Origin: a virus
IMG/VR virus record: IMGVR_UViG_3300042691_012301
Location: 1 to 61,026 of that record
Length of the DNA: 61,026 nt
Strand: one strand, 5' to 3'
The notes beneath the pieces are model-generated. The model searched no databases, was not told where the DNA came from, and worked only from the letters and a program-made list of their open reading frames with translations. The translations under genes were made by a program, and so were the position numbers. The first letter of the stretch is position 1. Each line of letters begins with the position of its first letter. Positions 1 to 7,575 of this stretch are shown here, piece by piece.

Positions 1-484
1 ACCAATAAGGTTTTCTCTGCTTGAATAGGTCATCCTCGTCTGCAATAAGAAGGTTCTGAACGTGGTTCTCAAAGTTGTACGGACACTTAATCTCAATCAC
101 ACCAAAGCGTGAGCAGATACCATCGGGAGAGCCTCCTGCGTGGTCTCCGTAGGGGATAAACCCTACAGAGTCAACATGAGATTCCATCATCTCGGCATAT
201 ATATTACAAGCCTCTGCCTCGTGTTCCACACCCCATTCCGTAGCCGCAGAGTTAGTGGTCTGCTCGATGCCAGTCATTTCCTCGGCAACCTTCGACATGA
301 TGTAAGACTTGGTAGTCTCAGACAACTCTCCGTTCTCTCTCGCTGCCTTCGTCTGAGGTTGAGTCATTAGTTTGTATATCTCTGATGCGGTAAACTTACC
401 AACACGAGCGTTGAACCATGCTTGTGAGCGTTGGTTAGACGCTTGTGCTTGTTCCTTTAGGATTTCGTTTAATAGATTATTCAT
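1..484 (-). CDS. YqaJ-family viral recombinase/exonuclease (partial, runs off left end)
   Basis: The leftward reading frame starts at an ATG at 484 and is still open at base 1, so the C-terminus is missing. The N-terminal 160 residues show the YqaJ pattern: a QAWFNARVGKFTAS stretch (the RxGkiTAS entry), a long helix, a GVEHE acidic motif, then GGSPDGI and the VIEIKCP catalytic strand of the PD-(D/E)XK nuclease fold. YqaJ exonucleases resect double-stranded ends to make single strands for annealing. The start overlaps the end of recT by 8 bases, so the two are translated together as a classical exonuclease-annealase pair. The family assignment is strong; the missing end prevents a length check. 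Confidence 0.9.
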   Translation of the reverse strand, partial: MNNLLNEILKEQAQASNQRSQAWFNARVGKFTASEIYKLMTQPQTKAARENGELSETTKSYIMSKVAEEMTGIEQTTNSAATEWGVEHEAEACNIYAEMMESHVDSVGFIPYGDHAGGSPDGICSRFGVIEIKCPYNFENHVQNLLIADEDDLFKQRKPYW

Positions 485-1343
485 TGTCCCCTCCTTTAAC
501 TTTCTTACGAGCCTTCTCAATGATCTCTTTCTTCTGCTCCGGATCAATCATTACCGACTCATCAGACAAAGCAGTCTCAAGTTCTACCACATTGGTAGTC
601 TTCTCAAGTAAGCGTTCAACTTGCTCCTCGCTCATCTTCACATACTCAACGGTCTTGTACTCCTCGTTGTCGATAGAGATAGCGGTGTTAACCTTCTCAA
701 TCTTATCCAAGGCAAACGAAGACTTAGGGATAGACTTCCAACCTCTCTTCACAACGGTCTTACGAGCCATCTCTGCATAGTCAGTAGACCATGGGCCAAC
801 ATCCTTGCGACCAGTCTCTGAACGATTCTTGATAGCATCGATTTGTGGCTTCCACATAACCTCGAACAAGGTCTCGTCATTGTGCAGTACAAAGATTGCG
901 TAAACGGCAATGATGTCATCAACCTTGAAGGTCTCTCCCTTCGGCTTGTGGTTGATGCGAGGTGATGTACCTTGAACGATGTCGAAGTCATCTCCTCTGT
1001 AAACTACTCCCGAAGAAACCGACTTGATAATCCCGGTGTCAGAGATTAACTTAATCATCCCCTGGTATCCAGGCATGAGTTTAGCGTTGCCCTTGAAAGG
1101 AACGAGGTAAGCCAAGTTCATCACAGGGTTCAGAGACAACTTGGTCAATGCACAATTGTACACAGCCATTGCAACTGATTGTGGGTTAGAATTCGCTAAC
1201 ACTTGGTTGTTGTTAGCAGCTTGGATGGCGAAAGACATCTCTCTCATGAGGACTTCTTCTCCTCCCATCAGTTTAATCATTTCCTCTCTGCGAGGTTCGA
1301 TGAACGGCATAACCGTCTTTGGTGAAATTGTTATGTTTGACAT
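477..1343 (-). CDS. recT: RecT-family single-strand annealing protein
   Basis: This 288-residue protein matches RecT in length and pattern. It has an N-terminal region leading to the AVYNCALTKLSLNP stretch (RecT: a-x-l-GL-P), then YLVPFKGNAKLMPGYQGMIKL, the hallmark RecT core in which a short P-x-x-G substrate loop precedes the GY-G helix. An acidic C-terminal tail follows. RecT binds single-stranded DNA and anneals complementary strands during phage recombination and concatemer formation. The gene overlaps the YqaJ-type exonuclease by 8 bases. A weak host-type promoter candidate lies just upstream (1374-1405). Confidence 0.93.
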   Translation of the reverse strand: MSNITISPKTVMPFIEPRREEMIKLMGGEEVLMREMSFAIQAANNNQVLANSNPQSVAMAVYNCALTKLSLNPVMNLAYLVPFKGNAKLMPGYQGMIKLISDTGIIKSVSSGVVYRGDDFDIVQGTSPRINHKPKGETFKVDDIIAVYAIFVLHNDETLFEVMWKPQIDAIKNRSETGRKDVGPWSTDYAEMARKTVVKRGWKSIPKSSFALDKIEKVNTAISIDNEEYKTVEYVKMSEEQVERLLEKTTNVVELETALSDESVMIDPEQKKEIIEKARKKVKGGDNE

Positions 1344-1373
1344 AATTTATAAGTTTTCTTTATTAATGTTTTG

Positions 1374-1405
1374 CGAATGTAACACATTATTCGAAACCCT
1401 CCAAA
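1374..1405 (-). promoter_or_regulatory. weak Bacteroidota-type promoter candidate before recT
   Basis: Read leftward there is a TTTTGG element (around 1402-1406), a 20-base spacer and TACATTCG (1381-1374), one mismatch from TAnnTTTG. It lies 30 bases before the recT start. The mismatch in the -7 element keeps confidence low. Confidence 0.3.
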
Positions 1406-1677
1406 ACTTTTTTTGTAAATTTTTCTAATGTTAATAAGTAAGGTTCGTGTTCGAGCTTTATATCCGTACCCCACTTGCTAAAAATCTGCTTGAGAATCTT
1501 CCTCCTCTCCCCTTGTGGAAGGTGTAAAAGAGCAAGGTCAAAGTACACATATGACTTGGGATCTTGTGGTATGCCCAGAGAGATGCACATCTTGTTCACC
1601 CTCTTGTGCATCGTGTCGAGGACTAGGTATGTGTCTGCCCTCTTTAAATACTTTTGGCTACGAGAAGATTTTGCCAT
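1387..1677 (-). CDS. hypothetical protein, 96 residues
   Basis: A basic, mostly helical small protein starting at an ATG at 1677 with the AAACAATG context seen at several neighbouring starts. Its start overlaps the end of the next upstream gene by 20 bases, placing it in the recombination operon. I do not recognise a family. No membrane segment or metal-binding motif is visible. Confidence 0.75.
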   Translation of the reverse strand: MAKSSRSQKYLKRADTYLVLDTMHKRVNKMCISLGIPQDPKSYVYFDLALLHLPQGERRKILKQIFSKWGTDIKLEHEPYLLTLEKFTKKVLEGFE

Positions 1678-1897
1678 TGTTTCTTGTGTCGGTTCTCTCT
1701 ATTGATGACTTTATGTTCTTCCAATCGACAAGGTCTTGCTCCTCGAAAGTCATCCTTCCATGAAACAAAGACATCATCCTCTTAACCTTAGCCGGATCAA
1801 ACTCTGGTCTGAATATCTTCAAAGCGTTCCTCGGATTTATGTCCTTTTCGGCAAAATAGGTGAGCCAATTTGCTCTATACTTGTGTTTCGATTTCAT
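1658..1897 (-). CDS. hypothetical basic protein, 79 residues
   Basis: A small protein rich in Lys, Arg and Asp with alternating helices; the middle (DPAKVKRMMSLFHGRMTFEE) could form a helix-turn-helix, but this is only an impression. It overlaps genes on both sides (20 bases downstream, 23 bases upstream), which argues for a real, translationally coupled gene. Function unknown; with recT and yqaJ downstream, a role in recombination or regulation is possible. Confidence 0.7.
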   Translation of the reverse strand: MKSKHKYRANWLTYFAEKDINPRNALKIFRPEFDPAKVKRMMSLFHGRMTFEEQDLVDWKNIKSSIERTDTRNNGKIFS

Positions 1898-2168
1898 GCT
1901 TTAAGCGTTCAATTTTCTCTCTAAATTTCTCCACCTCATCGCAGTATTCGAGTATCGAATTGATGACCTTCATGACCTTCTCCTGGTCTCTGATTGGCTT
2001 CTTTCTGCCCACAATGTCGCTTATCCAACGCTGCCCATTACCACACTTATGGTTGATATAAGCCATGTTTAACACATCAGCGTGAGACCTACAAGTCTTA
2101 ATAAAGGACATCAGTAGGGAATCCCCGATAACCTTTTTCTGCGGTTTATTTTCTTGTGTATTGTTCAA
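1875..2168 (-). CDS. hypothetical protein with C-terminal coiled coil, 97 residues
   Basis: First gene of the leftward recombination operon, 45 bases downstream of a well-formed host-type promoter (2213-2244). The N-terminal half carries an ADVLNMAYINHKCG...WISDIVGRKKPI stretch that could be a DNA-binding helix-turn-helix. The last 35 residues form a charged heptad-like helix (VEKFREKIERLKHEIE) suited to dimerisation. A small dimeric DNA-binding protein is a fair guess, but no named family is recognised. Confidence 0.7.
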   Translation of the reverse strand: MNNTQENKPQKKVIGDSLLMSFIKTCRSHADVLNMAYINHKCGNGQRWISDIVGRKKPIRDQEKVMKVINSILEYCDEVEKFREKIERLKHEIETQV

Positions 2169-2212
2169 ACTATTGTTGTGTTGTAAAATGTGTGCGAGAA
2201 GTTTTTACAAAC

Positions 2213-2244
2213 CAAATGTACTATAAATGCCAATAGAATCAAAA
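2213..2244 (-). promoter_or_regulatory. Bacteroidota-type promoter for the recombination operon
   Basis: Leftward TTTTG (2244-2240), a 19-base spacer, then TACATTTG (2220-2213). This matches the Bacteroidota vegetative consensus TTTG-N19-21-TAnnTTTG exactly. It lies 45 bases before the start at 2168 and downstream of the early-cluster terminator. Confidence 0.75.
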
Positions 2245-2380
2245 CTTCGCACCGTCTGACCTCTTGTAGAAAGTGATAGTATTTTTTTTGAAATCGGGCG
2301 GTGATCCGGCCAAATTCTGATCAGGGTGACCAGGATCGATTCAAATAAGCACTAACCCTCTGAAAATTAGGCACAAAAAA

Positions 2381-2408
2381 AAAGGATGCTGAATTAACAA
2401 CATCCTTT
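2381..2408 (-). terminator. rho-independent terminator ending the early leftward cluster
   Basis: An 8-bp stem AAAGGATG/CATCCTTT (2381-2388 with 2401-2408) and a 12-base loop. On the leftward transcript it is followed by a run of about nine U (A-run ending at 2383). It sits between the last gene of the 2432-8264 cluster and the promoter of the recombination operon, so the two are separate transcripts. Confidence 0.7.
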
Positions 2409-2431
2409 TAAGATTATCCATGATTAAATTC

Positions 2432-2581
2432 TCATTCGAGATTGCAGATGATATGAACGATAGGTAGTATAATTGCTGCTGCAACTATGACCATGATAGA
2501 CTTGGTGAGCAATGCTACGAACAAAGTCAGCAGAAGGATGATGTATATGACCAACATCACCTTGTCGAATAGGTTGCTCAT
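2432..2581 (-). CDS. small membrane protein, 49 residues
   Basis: Starts MSNLFDKV and has two hydrophobic segments (about residues 8-26 and 29-45) separated by a short TKS turn, so it is predicted as a two-pass inner-membrane protein. Its ATG overlaps the stop of the upstream gene (ATGA), which supports translation by coupling. It is the last gene before the terminator at 2381-2408. Function unknown; small early phage membrane proteins often affect the host envelope or exclude other phages, but nothing here shows that. Confidence 0.6.
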   Translation of the reverse strand: MSNLFDKVMLVIYIILLLTLFVALLTKSIMVIVAAAIILPIVHIICNLE

Positions 2582-2826
2582 AATTCTCCTCCCGATAGTT
2601 TAGGAATCAACCCGAACTGATTCTTGTGCGTGAGGCATAGAACACCGACATCGTTTCCTTCTTCGTCTTGCGATGGATATATTTCTACTCCATCATCCAA
2701 GGTGATAACGATTGTGCCGTAGTACCATCCGTTCATTTCGATTTCCTCTCTCGTCATAAATCTTACTGACTTGATGACCTTGCCGACCAACATCTGCTCG
2801 GCTTGTTTTGTCCAATAGTTTTTCAT
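2578..2826 (-). CDS. conserved phage hypothetical protein, 82 residues
   Basis: The protein reads as a small beta-rich domain with the pattern LVGKVIKSVRFMTREE...GWYYG...ITLDDGVEIYPSQDEEGND, which I associate with a conserved phage/bacterial hypothetical family containing a DDEGNDAG-type motif. It overlaps the gene before it (start inside that gene's end) and the small membrane gene after it by 4 bases. The function of the family is not known to me. Confidence 0.8.
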   Translation of the reverse strand: MKNYWTKQAEQMLVGKVIKSVRFMTREEIEMNGWYYGTIVITLDDGVEIYPSQDEEGNDVGVLCLTHKNQFGLIPKLSGGEL

Positions 2827-3203
2827 GCTTCTTCCTCCTCGAAATTAAAGTAACCTTGCGATGGGCAGTTCTTCGAGTCTTCCACATCACCCCAGGCGAG
2901 AGACTCATCCTCTACGAATCTCGGGAAGATAACCCCTTTGTAATGAAAAGCCAAGGTGAGACCTATGCTCCTTCTCTCTCGTTCCGCAGACATCTCCTCG
3001 GCAAACTTTGGATTGTTCTTGTTCAGCTCGTAGACTGCATCGTAGAAATCTATTCCTCCGAATACACCGTATCCTTCGTAATCCTCTTCAACGAACTTGT
3101 CTCCGTTAGGCATTAGCATTATTACTCTGAATGTTCCTCTGCTTGAGTATGTGTTACTGATTGAGCGATTCGTGTCGCTTGTTTTCCAACTAAAAAATCC
3201 CAT
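2823..3203 (-). CDS. conserved phage hypothetical protein (MGFFSWKT family), 126 residues
   Basis: Begins MGFFSWKTSDTNRSISN and continues with MLMPNGDKFVEEDYEGYGVFGG, a pattern that recurs in phages of Bacteroidota and others. The two halves flank a helix (FYDAVYELNK) and the end is very acidic (FEEEEA). Highly soluble, no membrane segment. Its end overlaps the next gene by 4 bases. Function unknown. Confidence 0.8.
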   Translation of the reverse strand: MGFFSWKTSDTNRSISNTYSSRGTFRVIMLMPNGDKFVEEDYEGYGVFGGIDFYDAVYELNKNNPKFAEEMSAERERRSIGLTLAFHYKGVIFPRFVEDESLAWGDVEDSKNCPSQGYFNFEEEEA

Positions 3204-3224
3204 GTTATTTATTGTGTTAAGTTA

Positions 3225-3668
3225 TTATTTAAGGTCATTAATCAATTCTATATCTTCGGGAGAATACTCTTGTTCGTTATCCCAATCCCCATCCCAGTGT
3301 TCGCAGATGCTCTGCGGAATGTATCCGCATCCGTCAAACAATTGCTCTACTGAGATATCTGCTTTGCCGAATGTCTCCAATTGCTCAATCATTGCACTTC
3401 CGAATTCTCTTATCTCAGATGCGTCAGAGAAATACCAATCAAGTAATTTAGATGCCTTGATTACATTCAAGGTCTTCATTCGAATTGGTTTCTCTTCCGA
3501 GTAATCTGATATCGTCTCGGGAAGTTGACAAAGTTTAGTGATGCTCTTCAAGTCTTCGAAGACTTCTGAATCCTCGCTGAATACTTCTTGTTCAGTCAAG
3601 TTGATCAGGACTTGCAATGCAATTTGATTGATAATTTGCAAATGTTTTTGCGTGATTTCTTTCTCCAT
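3225..3668 (-). CDS. hypothetical acidic protein, 147 residues
   Basis: An acidic, helical protein with a central ASKLLDWYFSDASEIREFG segment and a GCGYIPQSICEHWDGDWD segment. The start is preceded by the TTTAAAACAATG context common to this cluster. No catalytic motif is recognised. Its acidity and place in the early cluster would suit a host-factor or DNA-mimic role, but that is speculation. Confidence 0.75.
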   Translation of the reverse strand: MEKEITQKHLQIINQIALQVLINLTEQEVFSEDSEVFEDLKSITKLCQLPETISDYSEEKPIRMKTLNVIKASKLLDWYFSDASEIREFGSAMIEQLETFGKADISVEQLFDGCGYIPQSICEHWDGDWDNEQEYSPEDIELINDLK

Positions 3669-3677
3669 TGTTTTAAA

Positions 3678-3959
3678 TTATTTATTGATTTCGATTAATG
3701 TTCCGTCCGCTTGTTCTTCGTAGTAGTAGTCACTATCTTCAATATCCCATTCAGTAAAGTAGTACTCTTCCTCGGCATATGCTTCGTCAAGAAGGAATTC
3801 ATCAGATAGTTCTTTGTACTCGTCAACATTCCTACTTCGTAACCATTGAATCACATCTGATTCATTCTCGAAGTAAAATTCTCCGTCAAAACAACAAAAG
3901 CCTCTATTCATTCCTTTGCCCGTAGCAGAATCTTTTCTTGCCCATTTAATTTTATCCAT
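3678..3959 (-). CDS. hypothetical acidic protein, 93 residues
   Basis: The N-terminal part is mildly basic (KIKWARKDSATGKGMNRGF) and contains a GMNRGFCCFDGEFYFENESD module. The C-terminal half is strongly acidic with many tyrosines (EEEYYFTEWDIEDSDYYYEE). Starts at ATG 3959 after an ATAAGACG context. Function unknown; the Asp/Glu/Tyr-rich tail is notable. Confidence 0.75.
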   Translation of the reverse strand: MDKIKWARKDSATGKGMNRGFCCFDGEFYFENESDVIQWLRSRNVDEYKELSDEFLLDEAYAEEEYYFTEWDIEDSDYYYEEQADGTLIEINK

Positions 3960-3971
3960 CGTCTTATGTTT

Positions 3972-4382
3972 TTAGTTATTTGGATTTAATGCGTTGCCCA
4001 GGATTGCGAAGAGAGATTCTTTCTCGTCTTCCTTGGTCAGTTTCAACTTGACTACTCTCTCAGCGTAGAAGATGTGATGACGATTGTACAAGTCAACGAG
4101 TCCTCTTCTCCAAAGAGAGATATCGGGAATGGATGCTCTGAAGTAAAAACCGTTAACCATCTTGCAGAGGACATCCGTATAGATTGCTTCCTCAGTAATC
4201 TCGAAATCGTCTTGGTTGTACTCTGCTCCAATGTGGGCATTCAAGGACGATAAAAGCTCGTCCATTGAATCGAATTCCTCATGTCGCTCAATTGAATGTG
4301 CGTTAACTTCTTGTTGTTCTCCATGCTCATAAGAGTCTAGTGTTGTAATGCATGAATGACGTGTGATTCTAAATTTTTCCAT
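3972..4382 (-). CDS. hypothetical protein, 136 residues
   Basis: A soluble, acidic protein whose first 50 residues include several histidines (HSIERHEEFDSMDELL). The second half has a hydrophobic core (MVNGFYFRASIPDISLWRRG) followed by a charged helix. Start preceded by TTCAAAACAATG. No family recognised. Confidence 0.75.
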   Translation of the reverse strand: MEKFRITRHSCITTLDSYEHGEQQEVNAHSIERHEEFDSMDELLSSLNAHIGAEYNQDDFEITEEAIYTDVLCKMVNGFYFRASIPDISLWRRGLVDLYNRHHIFYAERVVKLKLTKEDEKESLFAILGNALNPNN

Positions 4383-4411
4383 TGTTTTGAAATATTAAAT
4401 TATTGATTGGT

Positions 4412-4732
4412 TTACATATAATGTCCGTTACCCATATCGAAGTAGGTATCCTCGTCCGAGAATGATAGTAGTTCGCATTCTTGTGGATGTTCAACATCGT
4501 CTTTGTATACGATGAATGTCTCGCATTCGAATTCTACTCTCTCGTTCATTTGACCTTTTCGAAACGATTGGTCTTTGGATATCGTCCCCTCTACAAAGAG
4601 GGTGACGAATGTCTTATCATCCATGACGAATTCTCTATCTAATTCAATAAGACCAGAGTCTATGTCATTTATGTAATCGTTCAGAATAATTGCGATTCTC
4701 TCGATTTCGTTGTGGTTTAGTTCGATGTTCAT
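4412..4732 (-). CDS. hypothetical acidic protein, 106 residues
   Basis: I use the ATG at 4732 (MNIELNHNEIE), one base after the stop of the upstream gene; an upstream TTG at 4744 in the same frame is less likely. The N-terminus is a clear amphipathic helix (NEIERIAIILNDYINDIDSGL). The rest is acidic and beta-like. Function unknown. Confidence 0.72.
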   Translation of the reverse strand: MNIELNHNEIERIAIILNDYINDIDSGLIELDREFVMDDKTFVTLFVEGTISKDQSFRKGQMNERVEFECETFIVYKDDVEHPQECELLSFSDEDTYFDMGNGHYM

Positions 4733-4733
4733 A

Positions 4734-5621
4734 TTATTTATCAAATTTGTATTCGTCAGTTGTTAGGTCAGTAAGTGTCTTGATGTTGTGCGAGTAAAAA
4801 AGTTCCATAACCATTGTGTCATCTTTTCCGTTACATGACTCAATCAATTGGTCAAATAAGAATGTTGCTTGTGCGTGAGCCAAATAGAGTCTCTCAATCA
4901 ATTCCTCTTTGCTGATATTCTCTTCGTGAAGGACTGACCAAATTGCATCGTCAATATCCATCTTTTTCGCTAATACCTTTTCAGTAAGCTCCAGGTTAGG
5001 CAAGAAGAAGTCTTCGCGCAAGTCATCGAAAGAATCATGACCTTGAAAGTAGTTGACTGCAACAACATCGTTATCGTTTTTGTCTCTCCATTCAGATATC
5101 CATCTATCTGACTCTTGAACAAATCTCCATTCGTGATTAACCTTAACAAAACGATTCTGATTCACATTGTATACTTTATCATTCTCACAATCCCAAACAC
5201 AAATCTCCTCGTCTCTATTGAACGCTTCCGTATAGGTACAATCGTGTTGGAAGATTCTACCTTTCCAATCGAATGTCAAACCGTCACCATCCACAATCAT
5301 CAGATAGTCTCCGATGGTGAACTTCTCCTCTTTCGGCATCATCTCTTTTAGATTGTCGAATATCTCAAACCAATAGATTTTGCTGAAGGCAAGTCTACTG
5401 AAGTAATCTTTCACGCTATTATCTTCTTTCTTGAATACCAATTTCGTAAAGAACGCGCCTAATCGAATTGGACTATTATACTGACGAATGTTCTCGAATG
5501 CGTCTTCCAACCATCTTTCGTCATTGTGTATGTACGAAATAATTGTGCTTGTCTCAAGGTTAGTGTATCCATTAACCGTTTGTTCTGCGCCAGGATTGGC
5601 TGAATTTAAATTTTTGTTCAC
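4734..5621 (-). CDS. hypothetical acidic protein, 295 residues, GTG start
   Basis: The largest product of the early cluster, starting at GTG 5621. A Trp/Asp/Glu-rich middle (VNHEWRFVQESDRWISEW) is followed by a helical C-terminal third (LELTEKVLAKKMDIDDAIW...). No enzyme motif is recognised. The sequence style (acidic, Trp-rich) is shared with genes at 5987, 7139 and 7576, hinting at common ancestry or a common target. Confidence 0.75.
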   Translation of the reverse strand: MNKNLNSANPGAEQTVNGYTNLETSTIISYIHNDERWLEDAFENIRQYNSPIRLGAFFTKLVFKKEDNSVKDYFSRLAFSKIYWFEIFDNLKEMMPKEEKFTIGDYLMIVDGDGLTFDWKGRIFQHDCTYTEAFNRDEEICVWDCENDKVYNVNQNRFVKVNHEWRFVQESDRWISEWRDKNDNDVVAVNYFQGHDSFDDLREDFFLPNLELTEKVLAKKMDIDDAIWSVLHEENISKEELIERLYLAHAQATFLFDQLIESCNGKDDTMVMELFYSHNIKTLTDLTTDEYKFDK

Positions 5622-5656
5622 GATTTTAAGTTTTAAATTATTGATTTTGATTTTGA

Positions 5657-5953
5657 TTAGTTTTCTTCCTCTTCATAAGATGCGAATCCGAGATCCACAA
5701 GAATGTCGAATATGCAAGTCTCGTTTACTTCTAACATCTCTGCAATGTCTCTCGCTTCATTGTCATAAAGCATAAACATCTCACAATCTTTTTGATAGTT
5801 CGAGAATTCGTAGGTGAGATATTCTCTCACATTCGTTTCCTCTTGGTAGTTCATCGTCTTGATTCTACGATTGATGTTATAACAAATGTCATAAACGGCA
5901 TTCATTACCTTATCTTCTTGATGTGTTGTAATGATATTTCGTGCATCCTTCAT
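5657..5953 (-). CDS. hypothetical acidic protein, 98 residues
   Basis: Helical small protein starting MKDARNIITTHQEDKV. The C-terminal half is strongly acidic (ARDIAEMLEVNETCIFDILVDLGF) and could form a helix-turn-helix-like bundle, as the spacing resembles a recognition helix without the usual basic surface. Placed tightly within the early cluster. Function unknown. Confidence 0.72.
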   Translation of the reverse strand: MKDARNIITTHQEDKVMNAVYDICYNINRRIKTMNYQEETNVREYLTYEFSNYQKDCEMFMLYDNEARDIAEMLEVNETCIFDILVDLGFASYEEEEN

Positions 5954-5986
5954 TTTGTTTTGTTTTAAGTTGTTGATTTGATTTGA

Positions 5987-6571
5987 TTATTTACTATAGG
6001 TTAGTTTTGAATTCTCTCCGATGATGTGAATAGATTTAAGATATGCAGTCAGTCTATCGAAGTCCTCGTGCGGAAGGAATCGAATCCATCCATCCTCTTG
6101 CAATGCGGATACATAATCCGTATCACATTCCCATATCACATCCTCGTTGCAGTCTTCGATATGACATTGGTACTCTCCTCTCTCGTCAAGGTCAACGATT
6201 AGTGTGAAGGCATTGTAATCTTTCTCCTCTCCGCTTTCATAGGCATTCCATTCAGCAAGTTCGTCTTCGTGAACTAACCAAAGGTCACCATCTTCCGATT
6301 GCGTTAAGTAGAATAGTTCGTTGGTTGACATCTTGCGAATCTCGTTGTAGTAACAAAGTATGTCATTCCAGTTGTCCCAATACCATTCGCCATCTCTACC
6401 ATCCTCGTCTAATTCAATTAACATCCTTTTCAGAACATTTGAATCGTTGGTGAAACGATAGGAATGTAGATTCTCATTTCGCATATCCTCTGCGAATTGT
6501 TGTGGTATGTAAGTTCCTCTATGACCATCTAAAAGGAAGATGGATTTTTGTAAGTTCATTGTGCTTTTCAT
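5987..6571 (-). CDS. hypothetical acidic protein, about 194 residues
   Basis: I chose the ATG at 6571, two bases after the upstream stop. A TTG at 6580 and a second ATG at 6559 are alternatives. Acidic and Trp-rich (DGEWYWDNWND). The segment CHIEDCNEDVIWE near the C-terminus closely parallels YHIDDCPTDIIWE in the 85-residue protein at 7139-7396, so the two share a domain. Function unknown. Confidence 0.72.
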   Translation of the reverse strand: MKSTMNLQKSIFLLDGHRGTYIPQQFAEDMRNENLHSYRFTNDSNVLKRMLIELDEDGRDGEWYWDNWNDILCYYNEIRKMSTNELFYLTQSEDGDLWLVHEDELAEWNAYESGEEKDYNAFTLIVDLDERGEYQCHIEDCNEDVIWECDTDYVSALQEDGWIRFLPHEDFDRLTAYLKSIHIIGENSKLTYSK

Positions 6572-6573
6572 TT

Positions 6574-6915
6574 TTACCAATTGTTACAATTATTTCTTGA
6601 TGAATTCTTTGCAAATGCTTCCTTGCATATCTGCTCTAATTTCGTGTCTCTAAACGCTCCCCAAGGAGAGATTCCCTTATAAGTTCCGTATTGATATCCG
6701 TAAGTATTTACGCTCACCATGTCTTTCGAAATGATGTAGTCAACACAATCTTCCGTTGGTAACGCTCCCTCGATTTTCCCAACTCCCCATTTGGATGTTG
6801 GAAACAAGGCAAAGACATCTATCGTCTTCAATTGTCCATATCTATCGCAGTTTGCAGTTCTATAGTAGTTCTCGAATGCTTCGTAGATGTACTTCTTTGT
6901 GACTTTCTTTTTCAT
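6574..6915 (-). CDS. hypothetical protein, 113 residues
   Basis: One of the few basic products in the early cluster, starting MKKKVTKKYIYEAFENYY and ending near NSSRNNCNNW. Start context TCAAGACAATG is shared with other cluster genes. No family recognised. Confidence 0.72.
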   Translation of the reverse strand: MKKKVTKKYIYEAFENYYRTANCDRYGQLKTIDVFALFPTSKWGVGKIEGALPTEDCVDYIISKDMVSVNTYGYQYGTYKGISPWGAFRDTKLEQICKEAFAKNSSRNNCNNW

Positions 6916-6925
6916 TGTCTTGATT

Positions 6926-7117
6926 TTATTGATTAATGATTGTTTCTTCTATCTCTTCCCAATTCGCATCGTAAAAGCTCTCACATTCAGCATCCGAGAA
7001 TGCTGATGGTTCGAACTCTCCGAATGGATTAATGCTTCCTATTATTTCGAATGTCTTCCCTTCGTGAAGGACTTCTACTATCACTGACTTGTGATTGATG
7101 TCAAGGTTGATTTTCAT
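6926..7117 (-). CDS. hypothetical small acidic protein, 63 residues
   Basis: Starts MKINLDINHKSVIVEVLHEG, a beta-rich start, and ends with an acidic helix (DANWEEIEETI). Located 21 bases downstream of the 7139 gene, next to a CCAGG-containing repeat. Function unknown. Confidence 0.7.
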   Translation of the reverse strand: MKINLDINHKSVIVEVLHEGKTFEIIGSINPFGEFEPSAFSDAECESFYDANWEEIEETIINQ

Positions 7118-7138
7118 AATTTCCAGGATTAGTGCATT

Positions 7139-7396
7139 TTAAAAATTTTCGTCTTCAGAGATGTCTTCTCCGTAGTTCAACCAAAGGAATTCCTCTGATT
7201 GATTCGCCCACATCACATCGTGATTCCATTTGAGCAAGTTCGTGTATTCCTCACTCGTCTCTATCTCCCATATGATATCCGTAGGGCAATCGTCTATGTG
7301 ATATGCGTAAGGTGATTGGTTCAACCATTGAAGGTAGTTAATGATGTCTTGCGCTGATGCGTCTTGCTTCAGCATAGGGATTCTTGAATTGTTCAT
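7139..7396 (-). CDS. hypothetical acidic protein, 85 residues, paralogous segment
   Basis: An acidic Trp-rich protein. The stretch YHIDDCPTDIIWEIET aligns with CHIEDCNEDVIWECDT of the 5987-6571 product, the only clear paralogy inside the early cluster. Start context TTTAAGACAATG. Function unknown. Confidence 0.72.
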   Translation of the reverse strand: MNNSRIPMLKQDASAQDIINYLQWLNQSPYAYHIDDCPTDIIWEIETSEEYTNLLKWNHDVMWANQSEEFLWLNYGEDISEDENF

Positions 7397-7400
7397 TGTC

Positions 7401-7571
7401 TTAAATTTTACTTAGATTACTGATTTCTATTTCTACTTTGTTTCCATGTTTATCCGCAACGATTCCTCTCTTGCAATCGTTGTTGATGTATCCAAGGAAC
7501 AAGTAATCGTGATTGATTTGGTTCAAGCGAACATATTGTCCGCATTTTAAAGGCATCTTTGGATTGCTCAT
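7401..7571 (-). CDS. small hypothetical protein, 56 residues
   Basis: An ATG-started frame (MSNPKMPLKCGQYVRLN...) fills the gap between the genes at 7139 and 7576 and ends at a TAA at 7401-7403, five bases before the next start. Alternating hydrophobic strands (KCGQYVRL, YLFLGYI, KRGIVAD, NKVEIEI) suggest a small beta-barrel of SH3/OB type. Codon use and tight fit in the operon support it as real. Function unknown. Confidence 0.6.
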   Translation of the reverse strand: MSNPKMPLKCGQYVRLNQINHDYLFLGYINNDCKRGIVADKHGNKVEIEISNLSKI

Positions 7572-7575
7572 CTTA

